A DNA stretch of 64,000 nt from Vacuolonema iberomarrocanum LEGE 07170 (GCA_015207365.1 JADEXA010000001.1:124001-188000); one strand, 5' to 3'. Positions 17,399-26,381 are shown, counted from the first letter of the stretch. Notes: generated by a model not told the origin, from the sequence alone. Made by a program: numbers and translations.

Positions 17399-18198
17399 TG
17401 GATCTGGCTCCTCATCTTGCAAAGCTATTCATTTATCCCATCAAGTCGTTAGATCGCGTAGAAGTTGGGCAAGTGTCTGTCCTCAAAAGTGGAGCACTGA
17501 AGCGCGATCGCGAGTTTGCCATTTTCGATGAATCCAATCACTTCGTCAATGGCAAACGGAACGCCCGCGTGCATGCTCTACGCTCTGAGTTGGATCTGCA
17601 AGCCGATACGATTTCGCTGCACGTACAGGGAATGAATCAAGTCACCACATTTCACCTGGAAAAAGAACGGGAAGTCCTCGAAGGCTGGCTGAGCGACTAC
17701 TTTGGCGTTCCCGTGAAACTGAAGCAAGACCTAGACATGGGCTTTCCAGATGATACGGTGTCGCCTGGGCCAACCATCGTCAGCACTGCAACACTAGAGG
17801 CGATCGCCTCCTGGTATCCCGACCTTGAGGTTGAAGAGGTGCGCCTCCGATTTCGCAACAACATTGAAATCTCTGGCGTTCCAGCCTTCTGGGAAGACCA
17901 ATTGTTTGCAAAATCAGACGAACCCGTTCATTTCCAGATTGGCGATGTGCAGTTAATGGGGATGAATCCCTGCCAGCGCTGTGTGGTCATTACCCGCAAC
18001 TCTCAAACGGGCGAAGCCTATCCAAACTTTCAAAAAACCTTTGGGGCGCAGCGGCAGGCAACGTTGCCCGAATGGGCAGAGCGATCGCGCTTCAACCACT
18101 TTTATCGACTTGCCATCAACACCCAACTTGCTCCGACCGAAGTTGGCAAGACTATCAGCATTGGTGATGAGCTGAGAATGCAAACCTCTTCAAGCTGA
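17398..18198 (+). CDS. MOSC-domain protein (YcbX-like)
   Basis: A 266-residue molybdenum-cofactor-binding protein. The N-terminal MOSC beta-barrel (KLFIYPIKSLDRVEVGQVSV, ALKRDREFAIFDE) precedes a MOSC domain from about residue 120. That domain holds the conserved Cys in GMNPCQRCVVITRN, the likely Mo ligand or sulfur carrier. Relatives such as E. coli YcbX and mitochondrial mARC reduce N-hydroxylated compounds. Coupled to the XRE-cupin gene by a one-base overlap, so its synthesis probably follows that regulator's ligand. The substrate is not known. Confidence 0.9.
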   Translation: MDLAPHLAKLFIYPIKSLDRVEVGQVSVLKSGALKRDREFAIFDESNHFVNGKRNARVHALRSELDLQADTISLHVQGMNQVTTFHLEKEREVLEGWLSDYFGVPVKLKQDLDMGFPDDTVSPGPTIVSTATLEAIASWYPDLEVEEVRLRFRNNIEISGVPAFWEDQLFAKSDEPVHFQIGDVQLMGMNPCQRCVVITRNSQTGEAYPNFQKTFGAQRQATLPEWAERSRFNHFYRLAINTQLAPTEVGKTISIGDELRMQTSSS

Positions 18199-18203
18199 AG
18201 TCA

Positions 18204-18308
18204 ATATCAAATCCGGTTAAATAGCCGTAAAACCCAACTATCGTTTGTGCCCGCTGCACTGCAGCGGGCACAAACGATAGTTGGGTTCTTCAACCGGATT
18301 TGGGTATA
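18204..18308. repeat. Family B palindromic element, copy 1
   Basis: About 105 bases with two nested palindromes. The outer arms are AAATCCGGTT and AACCGGATTT. The inner arms of 28 bases start AACCCAACTATC and end GATAGTTGGGTT around a central C. The second copy at 51201-51306 keeps the outer sequence and the tail TGGGTTCTTCAACCG but has a different stem in which five base pairs changed on both sides. It lies between the MOSC gene and the Uma2 gene. Confidence 0.9.
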
Positions 18309-18419
18309 AGCAATGGGGAGAATGAGGTGCGGGAGCCCAACATCTCCATTGAATGTAGGAACCAAGGAGAGGGATTGCATATACTCAAGGTAGGTGATGA
18401 CAGCATTAGGAATAGCGTG

Positions 18420-18989
18420 ATGAGTCAAGCAGCTACGGGACAAGTGCGGTGGACAGTTGCTGATGTCGAGCTGCTGGCAGCAGACGAGTGGAAGTCCTAT
18501 GAAATTGTCGATGGGGAGTTGTTTGTGACGAGGGCACCACACTGGGGACATCAAGGAACGACTGGAAATATCCACTTTGAATTACAAGCTTGGTCTCGTA
18601 CGAGTGACTTGGGGGAAGCCAGAACGACACCTGGAATTATTTTTACCGACGCAGACAGTGTGATCCCAGACGTAGTTTGGATTAGCACTGAGCGTCTAGC
18701 TGCACTATTGGACGAAGCGGGACATTTGACCGGAGCCCCTGAGTTGGTTGTGGAGGTTCTATCCCCGGGGGTAACGAATGAGCGTCGAGACAAGGAAGCT
18801 AAGCTAAAACTTTACTCAATTCAAGGGGTTCAGGAATACTGGATTGTGAATTGGCAGTTACAACAGGTTGAGATTTATCGTCGAGACAAGGCTCAGTTAG
18901 GATTGGTGGCAACACTATTGCCAGGAGATGAAATTACGTCGCCGATGTTGCCTGGTTTTTGCTGTCCGATTGCGCAGTTTTTTATCTGA
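18420..18989 (+). CDS. Uma2-family (DUF820) putative endonuclease
   Basis: A 189-residue member of the Uma2 family, a restriction-endonuclease-like fold expanded in cyanobacteria. Family marks are YEIVDGELFVTRAPHWGHQG near the start, the acidic VIPDVVWIS, ELVVEVLSPGVTNERRDKEAK in the middle and KLKLYSIQGVQEYWIVNWQ. The D-x(n)-E-x-K-type residues of the nuclease core appear present (PDV, EVLS, KEAK). The frame opens upstream with TTG at 18300, but the ATG at 18420 with TAGGAA before it starts the conserved protein. The biological role of the family is not settled. Confidence 0.88.
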   Translation: MSQAATGQVRWTVADVELLAADEWKSYEIVDGELFVTRAPHWGHQGTTGNIHFELQAWSRTSDLGEARTTPGIIFTDADSVIPDVVWISTERLAALLDEAGHLTGAPELVVEVLSPGVTNERRDKEAKLKLYSIQGVQEYWIVNWQLQQVEIYRRDKAQLGLVATLLPGDEITSPMLPGFCCPIAQFFI

Positions 18990-19071
18990 TAGATTCTTGA
19001 TTAGATGCGATCGCCTGCGGTCAAGCACTCTCATCTATTGAGGGTTCAGTTTGATTGAAGGTCGTCTTCTA

Positions 19072-19965
19072 TCACTTTATTGCTTGCTTGAGAAAGTCGA
19101 TGAAGACACGAACTTTGAGCGGCACGTAGGTACGAGATGGATAAACGAGCCAAGCGGCGGTGTCGAACTCGGTAGCGGCTACGTCGTGGTCTGGAAAAAC
19201 ATTGACCAGCGTGCCTGTGTGCAAATCATCGCCAATCAGCCAGTTGGGGAGCAATGCCAACCCCAGCCCTGCGATCGCACATTGTTGGAGAGCGATCGCA
19301 TTCGAAATAACGGTGTTCCCTTGCACGAAGACTTCGCATTCCTCTTGAGCACGATTCCTAAATCGCCATCTCGACCGAAATCCTGCAAGGGGAAACAGCA
19401 AACAGTTGTGGTTCTCAATATCTCTAGGAGTTTTAGGATGTCCCCACTGCTTGAGGTACTGGGGACTCGCACAGACTATGTAATGGGTTTGCATGAGTCG
19501 TTGGGCAATCAATGTTGAGTCGGCTAACAAACCCAATCGAATCGCTAGATCAATGCGTTCTGAGAACAGATCAACATTGGTATCGGTCAGCAACAAATCC
19601 ACCGTGAGGTCGGGATACATAGCTCTAAAGTCAGGCAGCAACGGGACGACACACTTCAGCCCGAAGGAAACCGATGCGGTAATTCGTAGCGTGCCTTTGG
19701 GTTGTCCAGAGATATCCGTTGCGACGGCGATCGCCTGCTGCATCTCCTCAACTAGGGGTTCAATCCGCTGAAAATAGGTCATCCCTGCTTCGGTAGGAGA
19801 TAGTTTTCGTGTTGTGCGCTGGAGCAGTCGGATACCGAGTTCTGCTTCCAAACCGGCGATCGCCCGTGATACAGAAGATGGGTCAATGTTGCGTTCGCGG
19901 GCGACAGCGGCAAAACTACCCCGTTTCACAACATCCACAAAGGTCTGAAGCACCGATAAATCCAT
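19072..19965 (-). CDS. LysR-family transcriptional regulator
   Basis: A 297-residue LysR protein of the CrgA/DsdC-like group. The N-terminal helix-turn-helix is clear (RGSFAAVARERNIDPSSVSR, ELGIRLLQRTTRKLSPTEAG), followed by the effector domain containing VTASVSFGLKCVVPLLPDF in shorter form. The frame continues to an ATG at 20067; the internal ATG at 19965 gives the normal family length, but neither has a good ribosome site. It is divergent from the NAD-dependent dehydrogenase at 20170, which is the likely target (inference). Confidence 0.88.
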   Translation of the reverse strand: MDLSVLQTFVDVVKRGSFAAVARERNIDPSSVSRAIAGLEAELGIRLLQRTTRKLSPTEAGMTYFQRIEPLVEEMQQAIAVATDISGQPKGTLRITASVSFGLKCVVPLLPDFRAMYPDLTVDLLLTDTNVDLFSERIDLAIRLGLLADSTLIAQRLMQTHYIVCASPQYLKQWGHPKTPRDIENHNCLLFPLAGFRSRWRFRNRAQEECEVFVQGNTVISNAIALQQCAIAGLGLALLPNWLIGDDLHTGTLVNVFPDHDVAATEFDTAAWLVYPSRTYVPLKVRVFIDFLKQAIK

Positions 19966-20169
19966 GGCTGAAGTCGGGTCGGCTGAATTTCCTGCATTAT
20001 ACGCATCAATCTCAGTTTGAATATGCTTTCTAATGTGCTGACCTACATGAATGAGCTGAGTATTCATGCAATATTTGCACGAGAGAGATGCATGATTTTG
20101 TATTTATTGCTGATTTAGCAGTGGCTATAGTTGGCTCATCTCGGACATGACTTCAGGAGGCATTCAGGA

Positions 20170-21042
20170 ATGAAGAAGACCATAGCGATAATTGGCCTTG
20201 GTGCGATGGGCTCAAGACTAGCTCAAAACCTTCTCAAGGCAGGCTATCCACTGGTGGTCTGCAATCGCACCGTCGAAAAAGCCCAGCCCTTGGTTGAGCG
20301 GGGAGCGACATTGGCCTCCAGCCCCCGTGCGGCAGTCGAGCAGAGTGATGTGGCGATCGCCATGGTGACTGACGATGCGATTTCGCGTCAGGTATGGCTA
20401 GCTCCCGAGATAGGGGCACTCTTCGGCTTAACGCCAGAGAAAACTGCAATCGAAATGAGTACCTTGACTGTGGATTGGGTTCGTGAGTTGGGGGTTGCGA
20501 TCGCCCAGCGAGGAGCTGGTTTTCTCGAAGCCCCTGTCGTCGGTTCGCGCCCGCAGGCCGAAGTCAAAAAGCTGATTTCGCTGGTGGGTGGCTCGACCGA
20601 AACCTTGACTCAGGTACAAGCCATTTTGACTGATGCTGGAGTAGTCAGGATTCACCACATTGGGGCTTTGGGGCAAGGTATGGCCATGAAGCTGGCTGTC
20701 AACGCCCTTTTTGGAGTTCAAGTCGTTGCTTTGGCAGAGCTTTTGGGTCTGTTGTCAAAAAGTGGTCTTCCTCCAGAGGCGGCAATGGCTTGTTTAGGAG
20801 AACTGCCGATTTTAAGTTTGGCGGCAAAGGGGGCGGGAGGTTTGATGGTAGCTCAAAATCATGCGCCGCTGTTTCCTCTTGAACTGGTAGAGAAGGACTT
20901 TCGCTATGTGACTCAAACGGCTCATAGCCTGGAGGCTATGATTCCAGCATCGAGTGTGGTGCTGGAGACCTATCGACGGGCGATCGCTCAAGGGTATGGC
21001 GGCGAAAATATCACAGGTATTGTGCAACTGTTTGTCGAATGA
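20170..21042 (+). CDS. NAD(P)-dependent beta-hydroxyacid dehydrogenase family protein
   Basis: A 290-residue member of the 3-hydroxyisobutyrate dehydrogenase family. The Rossmann motif AIIGLGAMGSRLAQNL is at the start, the substrate loop EAPVVGSRPQAE near 120 and the catalytic Lys in GQGMAMKLAVN near 172. Enzymes of this type oxidise beta-hydroxyacids or reduce succinic semialdehyde or glyoxylate; cyanobacterial forms often act as succinic semialdehyde/glyoxylate reductases or imine reductases. AGGAGG precedes the ATG at 20170. The divergent LysR gene suggests inducible expression. The exact substrate is not determinable. Confidence 0.88.
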   Translation: MKKTIAIIGLGAMGSRLAQNLLKAGYPLVVCNRTVEKAQPLVERGATLASSPRAAVEQSDVAIAMVTDDAISRQVWLAPEIGALFGLTPEKTAIEMSTLTVDWVRELGVAIAQRGAGFLEAPVVGSRPQAEVKKLISLVGGSTETLTQVQAILTDAGVVRIHHIGALGQGMAMKLAVNALFGVQVVALAELLGLLSKSGLPPEAAMACLGELPILSLAAKGAGGLMVAQNHAPLFPLELVEKDFRYVTQTAHSLEAMIPASSVVLETYRRAIAQGYGGENITGIVQLFVE

Positions 21043-21067
21043 GTGTGGTTAGCTGCGGGGCGATCGC

Positions 21068-21529
21068 TCACGTTCCCCTACGCTTTCGCGCTGAACCTGC
21101 TGCTTTCACTTGTTCTACGAACTCCGTCATCGACAACGATGCAATGCTTTGCCCAATCAAGTCCAGCGGTAGATCGTCTAATGTTTTGAAGCGCACACAA
21201 GACTTTCCCACATCGTATCGCTTTCCTGTTGATCTGTAGGTGGCTTCAAACGCTTGGCTTGCGTCTTCACTCATGTAAATGGCGGTCAAATACACTGCCA
21301 TGTGATTCTTTTGAGCGGCCAACGCAGCGTACATCAGTGGCTTCTTATTGTAGGTGTCAGGATAAGCCTCTAGAGGAACTTGGTAGGTAATCATGCCCCA
21401 ATTCATGACTTCCTCATAGCCTTCAGGGAGATGCTCCAAAATGACATTTCGTACTGCTGCGATCGCTTCTTGGCGTTCTTCGGGAAGCTCGGCTAAGTAT
21501 TCATCGACTGTAGAGGCATCTGAGCGCAT
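21068..21529 (-). CDS. DUF1801-domain protein
   Basis: A 153-residue protein of the DUF1801/YdhG type. Typical features are VDEYLAELPEERQEAIAAVR at the N-terminus, EEVMNWGMITYQVP, and a C-terminal KSCVRFKTLDDLPLDLIG. Family members resemble phosphate-binding or IspD-unrelated small enzymes of unknown role. The ATG at 21529 follows GGAGGAG at 9 bases and is preferred over an ATG at 21547 that overlaps that site. It converges on the dehydrogenase gene. No function is assigned. Confidence 0.82.
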   Translation of the reverse strand: MRSDASTVDEYLAELPEERQEAIAAVRNVILEHLPEGYEEVMNWGMITYQVPLEAYPDTYNKKPLMYAALAAQKNHMAVYLTAIYMSEDASQAFEATYRSTGKRYDVGKSCVRFKTLDDLPLDLIGQSIASLSMTEFVEQVKAAGSARKRRGT

Positions 21530-21603
21530 CTTCTTGTTCTCCTCCATTCAGCCAATCGTACCGCTGAAGTTATATCAAATCTACCTTGGTGGCGTTTAGA
21601 TCA

Positions 21604-22971
21604 TTAAGAACCCAGTGCTTCAGCCTTGGCTGATGCCACTTTCATTTGCTGGAGACAGGTTCTTCGGCTCCATGCATAGGCTCCTAGACCTACGGCCAGG
21701 TTGGCGATCGCAGCGGCGGCGAAAATACCGAGTGGGCCTGCAATCCGTCCGCCGATGTAAGCCAGCCGCAGATAGAAACCCACCATGTGAGTGGCGGTGA
21801 TGATGATGGAGGGGATGGGTTTACCCATGGCGTTGAAGGCGGAATTTGTTACCTGCAAAATGCCTAAGGTGCCATAGCTGATGGGCACAAGCCAAAGGTA
21901 TTGAGAGGCGATCGCAATCACACTGAGGTCAGAGTTGAAGAGGGCAGCGAGCGATCGCGCCCCCAATCCCAGCACAACGGCCATAAACACCCCCCAGAGC
22001 AGAGAGAAGCGATATCCCTGGCTGAGCGCCTGACGCACGCGCCCAATTTGTTGCCCGCCCCAATTTTGGCCGACAAACGGCCCCATGCTGGCGGCCAACG
22101 CTAAAATTGCAATCAACGCTAATGACTCGACCCTAGACGCCAAGCCAAATCCAGCAACAGCGGCTGCTCCGTGGATAGCGAGGAGGCTCGTAACCACCCC
22201 AATTGAAATCGGCGTAATCATGCTGGCGGCAGCAGCAGGTAACCCCACAATCAAAATGTCGCGCCAACACCATAGCGTTTCCTCGAGGTCAGGAATTTGG
22301 CTAGAGAGCAGGTTCTCTTTGAAGCGCAGCACCAATAAAGCGGCCACTAGCGAGATGGCTCGGGCGATCACAGTAGCGAGTGCGGCACCCTGTAACTCCA
22401 ACCGGGGAAATCCTAAGGCTCCATTAATCAAGAGTGGGTCTAATACGATGTTGGTGCCTGCCGCCACCGTCATGATGATGCTAGGGGTCAAGGTATTCCC
22501 AGCGGCTCGAATGGCACTGTTGCCCACCATTGGCACCACCAAAAAAACGATGCCAAAATACCAAATCTGCATGTACTCCCGGATGAAGGGCAGAATGTCA
22601 GGCCCAGCCCCCAATGCCCTAAACAGGGGATCGATGGTGAACAAGCCCACGCTGGCAAAGAGAAACACGGCGGTTAATGCTAGGGTCAGGCTGTTGGTGG
22701 TAAAGCGCTGAACCCGGAGCATATCCCCTTCGCCGATCGCCCGCGCAATCACCGAGGTCGTCCCAATACCCAGCCCAAACGCCAGATTTCCCAGGGTCAT
22801 AACAACGGGGAATGTGAAGCTCATCGCGGCCAATTGAGCGGTTCCCAGCTGCCCCACAAAGTAGGTATCCACTAGGTTAAAGGCGATCAGTGCAAACAAG
22901 CCCCACACCATTGGCAGGGTCAGCTTCACCAGTTGGGGACCCACTGGCCCTTCGGTCAACTTACGTTTCAT
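21604..22971 (-). CDS. MATE-family efflux transporter
   Basis: A 455-residue inner-membrane antiporter with twelve predicted helices in two MatE repeats. The N-terminal repeat starts LVKLTLPMVWGLFALIAFNL and includes VDTYFVGQLGTAQLAAMSF; the second repeat includes GLPAAAASMITPISIGVV and FVGQNWGGQQIGRVRQALS. It belongs to the NorM/DinF-like group that exports cationic drugs or metabolites using sodium or protons. It stands alone between DUF1801 and a cupin gene in the same direction. Substrate unknown. Confidence 0.92.
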   Translation of the reverse strand: MKRKLTEGPVGPQLVKLTLPMVWGLFALIAFNLVDTYFVGQLGTAQLAAMSFTFPVVMTLGNLAFGLGIGTTSVIARAIGEGDMLRVQRFTTNSLTLALTAVFLFASVGLFTIDPLFRALGAGPDILPFIREYMQIWYFGIVFLVVPMVGNSAIRAAGNTLTPSIIMTVAAGTNIVLDPLLINGALGFPRLELQGAALATVIARAISLVAALLVLRFKENLLSSQIPDLEETLWCWRDILIVGLPAAAASMITPISIGVVTSLLAIHGAAAVAGFGLASRVESLALIAILALAASMGPFVGQNWGGQQIGRVRQALSQGYRFSLLWGVFMAVVLGLGARSLAALFNSDLSVIAIASQYLWLVPISYGTLGILQVTNSAFNAMGKPIPSIIITATHMVGFYLRLAYIGGRIAGPLGIFAAAAIANLAVGLGAYAWSRRTCLQQMKVASAKAEALGS

Positions 22972-23164
22972 GAATATTGTGCTAGAAGTTTTGGTTTGAC
23001 GGGACTTGCCGAGTTGTATGATTCGTGGCTAGCGAGAATGGCGGAGACAATGCCAGGCAACGCCAGCCAGACTCGGCAGCAGAGGCCGTCCATTCAAGCC
23101 AATCACAATGTACTAGAAAAATCTGCTAGAAAAAGTGCGGCGCGATTTACCGAGCCAAGACGAA

Positions 23165-23668
23165 TCACACTTTCTTCCCAGCAATTGGCTCAGAAATTTG
23201 GTCTAGGTCAACCAAATTCCATTTCATCCCCTTGTTGCGGTAGATTCGCTTTTTCTTCAAAGGATATTCCCCAACATCATGGTCTAACCGTTGACCCACG
23301 ACAATACAGCGAAGCGTCGTATCACCCGTATTTTTGAGTTGATGCGGCTCACCCCTGGCTCGGTATCCGATGAAATCGCCGCACTTGACCCGATGCGTTA
23401 TCTCGCCGATGGTTGCTTCGGCTTCTCCATCGAGGATGTAGACGCATTCATCTTCGTGATAATGCATATGGAGTTCCGTTGACTCGTGGCCGGGTTCAAC
23501 TTCAACGATGTGAAACCCAAACCCCCTCAATCCGGTGAGGTCGCCCAGGGACTTGTTGATGCGTTTTGCCTTCTCATTGAGGAAATGGGTTTTTGCAACC
23601 CCCTCGTAGGTTTCAATTTCTTCGCGGGTAACGATGTATCGATCCCTATCAATATGCTCTTGAGCCAT
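23165..23668 (-). CDS. Cupin-domain protein (167 aa)
   Basis: A 167-residue single-cupin protein. The metal-binding first motif is HMHYHEDECVYILDGEAEA near 70, followed by CGDFIGYRARGEPHQLKN as the second motif. A C-terminal basic tail (YPLKKKRIYRN) follows. A long N-terminal segment carries several charged residues. The reaction is unknown; cupins range from sugar isomerases to dioxygenases and binding proteins. The next leftward gene upstream (23736) is a second, unrelated cupin, 67 bases away, so they may be co-transcribed. Confidence 0.82.
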   Translation of the reverse strand: MAQEHIDRDRYIVTREEIETYEGVAKTHFLNEKAKRINKSLGDLTGLRGFGFHIVEVEPGHESTELHMHYHEDECVYILDGEAEATIGEITHRVKCGDFIGYRARGEPHQLKNTGDTTLRCIVVGQRLDHDVGEYPLKKKRIYRNKGMKWNLVDLDQISEPIAGKKV

Positions 23669-23735
23669 AGCACCTTAACGGATTAGCCGTGGATTGTGGT
23701 TCTGCGTTAACTGTATCGGACGTTTTGGGTGCTGG

Positions 23736-24056
23736 CTATTTCTGTTCACCCCCCTCAGGGCCATAGAAAAACACCCAGGTTGCGAAATCATCTGTAAAGT
23801 CTTCAAAGCGATGAACAACACCCGCTGGCACAAATAATACATCGCCAGCCCCAAACGACTCTTTTGATTCACCGTTGATAAAATAACCCGACCCAGACGT
23901 AACGACGTAGATTTCATCACGGCTATGGGGGGCTTGTAAATCCACACCTTCGGGCTTGTATATTTCCACATTTAGAGAACCATGACTGAATAGTTCTTTG
24001 AAGGGTCTTTTATGCTCCTCAAGGCTCTCTAAAGCATTGGCCAGTGTTAATCTCAT
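23736..24056 (-). CDS. Small cupin-domain protein (106 aa)
   Basis: A 106-residue cupin. The metal site reads PHSRDEIYVVTSGSGYF in motif 1 and AGDVLFVPAGVVHRFEDF in motif 2. The frame is open from a TTG at 24098, but the ATG at 24056 with AGAGAG before it starts the conserved protein. It lies upstream of another cupin in the same direction. Likely cytoplasmic; no partner points to a pathway, and no function is assigned. Confidence 0.8.
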   Translation of the reverse strand: MRLTLANALESLEEHKRPFKELFSHGSLNVEIYKPEGVDLQAPHSRDEIYVVTSGSGYFINGESKESFGAGDVLFVPAGVVHRFEDFTDDFATWVFFYGPEGGEQK

Positions 24057-24305
24057 TTTCTCTCTAGTGTCATAGTGAAATTGCACAGTGGAAGACAATC
24101 TTCCGCTAACCTGACTTATCCAAACCTTAATCTAGTCAATAATAAAAATTAAATTCCCTTCCCTACGATTTGGATGTCATTGCTGTCTTGTGAATCAGAG
24201 CGATCGCGGTTCTGGGAGAGCATATCACCGATTAGATGAGCTTGCATCGCGCGGCAGGTTCTCTAGTCGGAAGTGGTCTATCTATTTGCATTGGAGCACT
24301 AGGAT

Positions 24306-25472
24306 ATGAGTCAAGTTGTACAACCAGAGAATCGTGATCAAAAACAGCAGCCCAGTCAGAAAAGCCCGGTCTTGCAATGGCTTGGAGTTATCTTCTTAGT
24401 CTATTTGCTAATTGTCGCAGTCGGCATGATTGGCGCTGGGTTTAAGTCTGCAACTGGCGAACGCGCCGAAGAATTGTTTGCCTTTGCGACGAACCCATTT
24501 CTAGGCTTGATTGTTGGCACCGTTGCCACGGCTTTGATTCAATCCTCTAGTACCGTTACTTCTATTATTGTTGGATTGGTTGCAGGGGGACTACCCGTTG
24601 CCACGGCTGTTCCGATGGTAATGGGAGCAAACATTGGCACCACCATTACAAACACGCTTGTGAGCCTCGGCCACGTTAGCAATAAAGGCGAGTTTCAAAA
24701 GGCATTTGCAGCCGCCACGGTGCATGATTTCTTTAATCTGCTCAGCGTTATTATCTTTCTGCCCCTTGAGATTCTGTTTCACCCTTTAGAAAGAATGGGA
24801 TTGTTCTTGGCGAATACCTTCGTTGGTGGGGGTTCCATGAGCATGAAGAATCTGAATGTGGTGAAAACTTTAACAGCTCCTCTTGTAGATATGTCCCAAG
24901 CCGCTACTAATATTGTTCCTGCACCGTTCAATGGCATTTTGCTGATTGTGCTGGGCATTGGCTTAATCTTTTTCACCATCACGTTTATCGGTAAGCTCCT
25001 CAAGGTGTTGATGGTGGGTCGTGCGAAAGACATCTTGCATACGGCTATTGGCCGTGGCCCCATTGCTGGCATCTTGGCCGGAACACTGATTACTATCTTG
25101 GTGCAGTCATCCTCGACGACAACTAGCCTAATGGTTCCGCTAGCAGGTGCTGGGGTATTTGGTCTGGCGCAGGTCTATCCCTTTACCTTAGGGGCCAATA
25201 TTGGAACCTGCGTGACAGCACTTCTGGCAGCTACAGCGGTTTCGGGTGCTGAGGCGGTGCCTGCTCTAGAAATCGCAATGGTGCACCTACTCTACAATAC
25301 GCTAGGTGTTGTTGTTATCTATGGCATTCCGTTCCTCTGCCGTCTTCCCTTGATAGGTGCTGAAACCTTAGCAACCGTGGCATCAGAGCGCAAGTATTTG
25401 GCGTTTGCTTACATCATCGCAGTGTTCTTCTTGCTTCCTGGTTTGTTGTTAGGCGTAACAGCATTGACTTAG
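24306..25472 (+). CDS. Na/phosphate symporter (NptA/SLC34-like)
   Basis: A 388-residue inner-membrane protein of the Na/Pi cotransporter family. Two inverted repeats each carry the QSSS substrate motif: ALIQSSSTVTSIIVG near 76 and ILVQSSSTTTSLMVP near 265. Each is followed by a GANIGTxxT segment. The short length, with no PhoU domain, matches the NptA-like rather than the YjbB-like subgroup. A small coiled-coil gene follows 41 bases downstream and a strong terminator closes the pair, so they form a two-gene operon. Phosphate uptake or export is inferred from family. Confidence 0.9.
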   Translation: MSQVVQPENRDQKQQPSQKSPVLQWLGVIFLVYLLIVAVGMIGAGFKSATGERAEELFAFATNPFLGLIVGTVATALIQSSSTVTSIIVGLVAGGLPVATAVPMVMGANIGTTITNTLVSLGHVSNKGEFQKAFAAATVHDFFNLLSVIIFLPLEILFHPLERMGLFLANTFVGGGSMSMKNLNVVKTLTAPLVDMSQAATNIVPAPFNGILLIVLGIGLIFFTITFIGKLLKVLMVGRAKDILHTAIGRGPIAGILAGTLITILVQSSSTTTSLMVPLAGAGVFGLAQVYPFTLGANIGTCVTALLAATAVSGAEAVPALEIAMVHLLYNTLGVVVIYGIPFLCRLPLIGAETLATVASERKYLAFAYIIAVFFLLPGLLLGVTALT

Positions 25473-25513
25473 CACGCAGCTATCTGACTCTGATATTTAA
25501 GGAGACTCCGATC

Positions 25514-25804
25514 ATGAGTGAGCGATTAGACTACGTTCGACAGCTAGAAACTCAGATCACCACAACCAAAGCGACTCTCGCAAAGCTCAAGGCTGAGAAG
25601 AAAGAGGCGATGGTGGCTGTACAGCACGAAGAGATCGAAAATCTAGAGAAGTATCTGGATCAGGCGGATGTCAACCTCAAGGATCTGTCTGCATCGGCTG
25701 AGGATGCTTGGCATGAACTCAAGGCCTCCCTTGAGCAACTGATGGGCAATATCAGCACCAGCTTGAAGCGCCTATTGGGTGAATCAGACGATACATCGAA
25801 GTAG
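25514..25804 (+). CDS. Small coiled-coil protein linked to Na/Pi symporter
   Basis: A 96-residue, almost entirely helical protein with heptad-like spacing (VRQLETQITTTKATLAKLKA, HEEIENLEKYLDQADVNLKD). It is rich in Glu, Lys and Leu, with no membrane segment or signal peptide. AAGGAGA precedes the ATG. It follows the Na/Pi symporter and shares its terminator, so it may play the PhoU-like accessory role that is missing from the short symporter; there is no sequence similarity to PhoU that I can see. Not otherwise recognised. Confidence 0.78.
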   Translation: MSERLDYVRQLETQITTTKATLAKLKAEKKEAMVAVQHEEIENLEKYLDQADVNLKDLSASAEDAWHELKASLEQLMGNISTSLKRLLGESDDTSK

Positions 25805-25839
25805 TGAATTCTGATAGCAATTCCTTTGAATTGCAGATA

Positions 25840-25880
25840 CCTGGAGAAATGGTTGATCCATCTCTCCAGGTTATTTTTTT
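25840..25880 (+). terminator. Rho-independent terminator
   Basis: CCTGGAGA pairs with TCTCCAGG (25840-25870), with extra pairing inside (TGG/CCA), and is followed by TTATTTTTTT. It ends the Na/Pi symporter operon. Confidence 0.85.
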
Positions 25881-25979
25881 GTCCTGCACTCAGAGCCTGT
25901 TGATTGTGACCAGTTAGTGGATGTTGCTATTTGATATTGGGTGACAGGTTAGAGGAAATGAGTTTTCAACCAACGCTCC

Positions 25980-26381
25980 ATGGATATCTCACGCATTCGA
26001 CATATTTTGGGTTTTGCCTGGTTCTATTTGCTGGCCTTTATCACAGCCACGGTTATCATTTCAATGGATGCCGATGTGGGAAGCATGGCCAATGCTCTCT
26101 CGCTTCCTAATCTCCCGGCAGTCGTTCTGTTTTCATTGCTAGTGGCTCTATTGGCTGCGCCATCGCTGCTCTTTTTCTATCGGCAACGATGGATTTTGGG
26201 CGTTTTCCTGGCAGTGAGTGCGGCGATCGCTGCTTGGGGTATCTTGCTAGTGCTACAAACGCCCGACGCACAACTGACGACTCGTGAAATCGTCACCCTG
26301 CTTCCCCGAGCTATTTTGATCATGGGGGGTTGGACGCTCTTGGTTTCGTTGCCCGCTGCTCTTTTGATGCGTAGAAGCTGA
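25980..26381 (+). CDS. Small integral membrane protein (133 aa)
   Basis: A 133-residue protein with four predicted hydrophobic helices (FAWFYLLAFITATVIISM, LPAVVLFSLLVALLAAPSLL, WILGVFLAVSAAIAAWGILL, AILIMGGWTLLVSLPAALLM). Short polar ends and a Tyr/Arg-containing loop (FFYRQR) are visible. No family is recognised. It begins after the Na/Pi operon terminator and is its own unit. A decayed stretch resembling one arm of the family C hairpins lies downstream at about 26480-26510. Confidence 0.7.
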   Translation: MDISRIRHILGFAWFYLLAFITATVIISMDADVGSMANALSLPNLPAVVLFSLLVALLAAPSLLFFYRQRWILGVFLAVSAAIAAWGILLVLQTPDAQLTTREIVTLLPRAILIMGGWTLLVSLPAALLMRRS

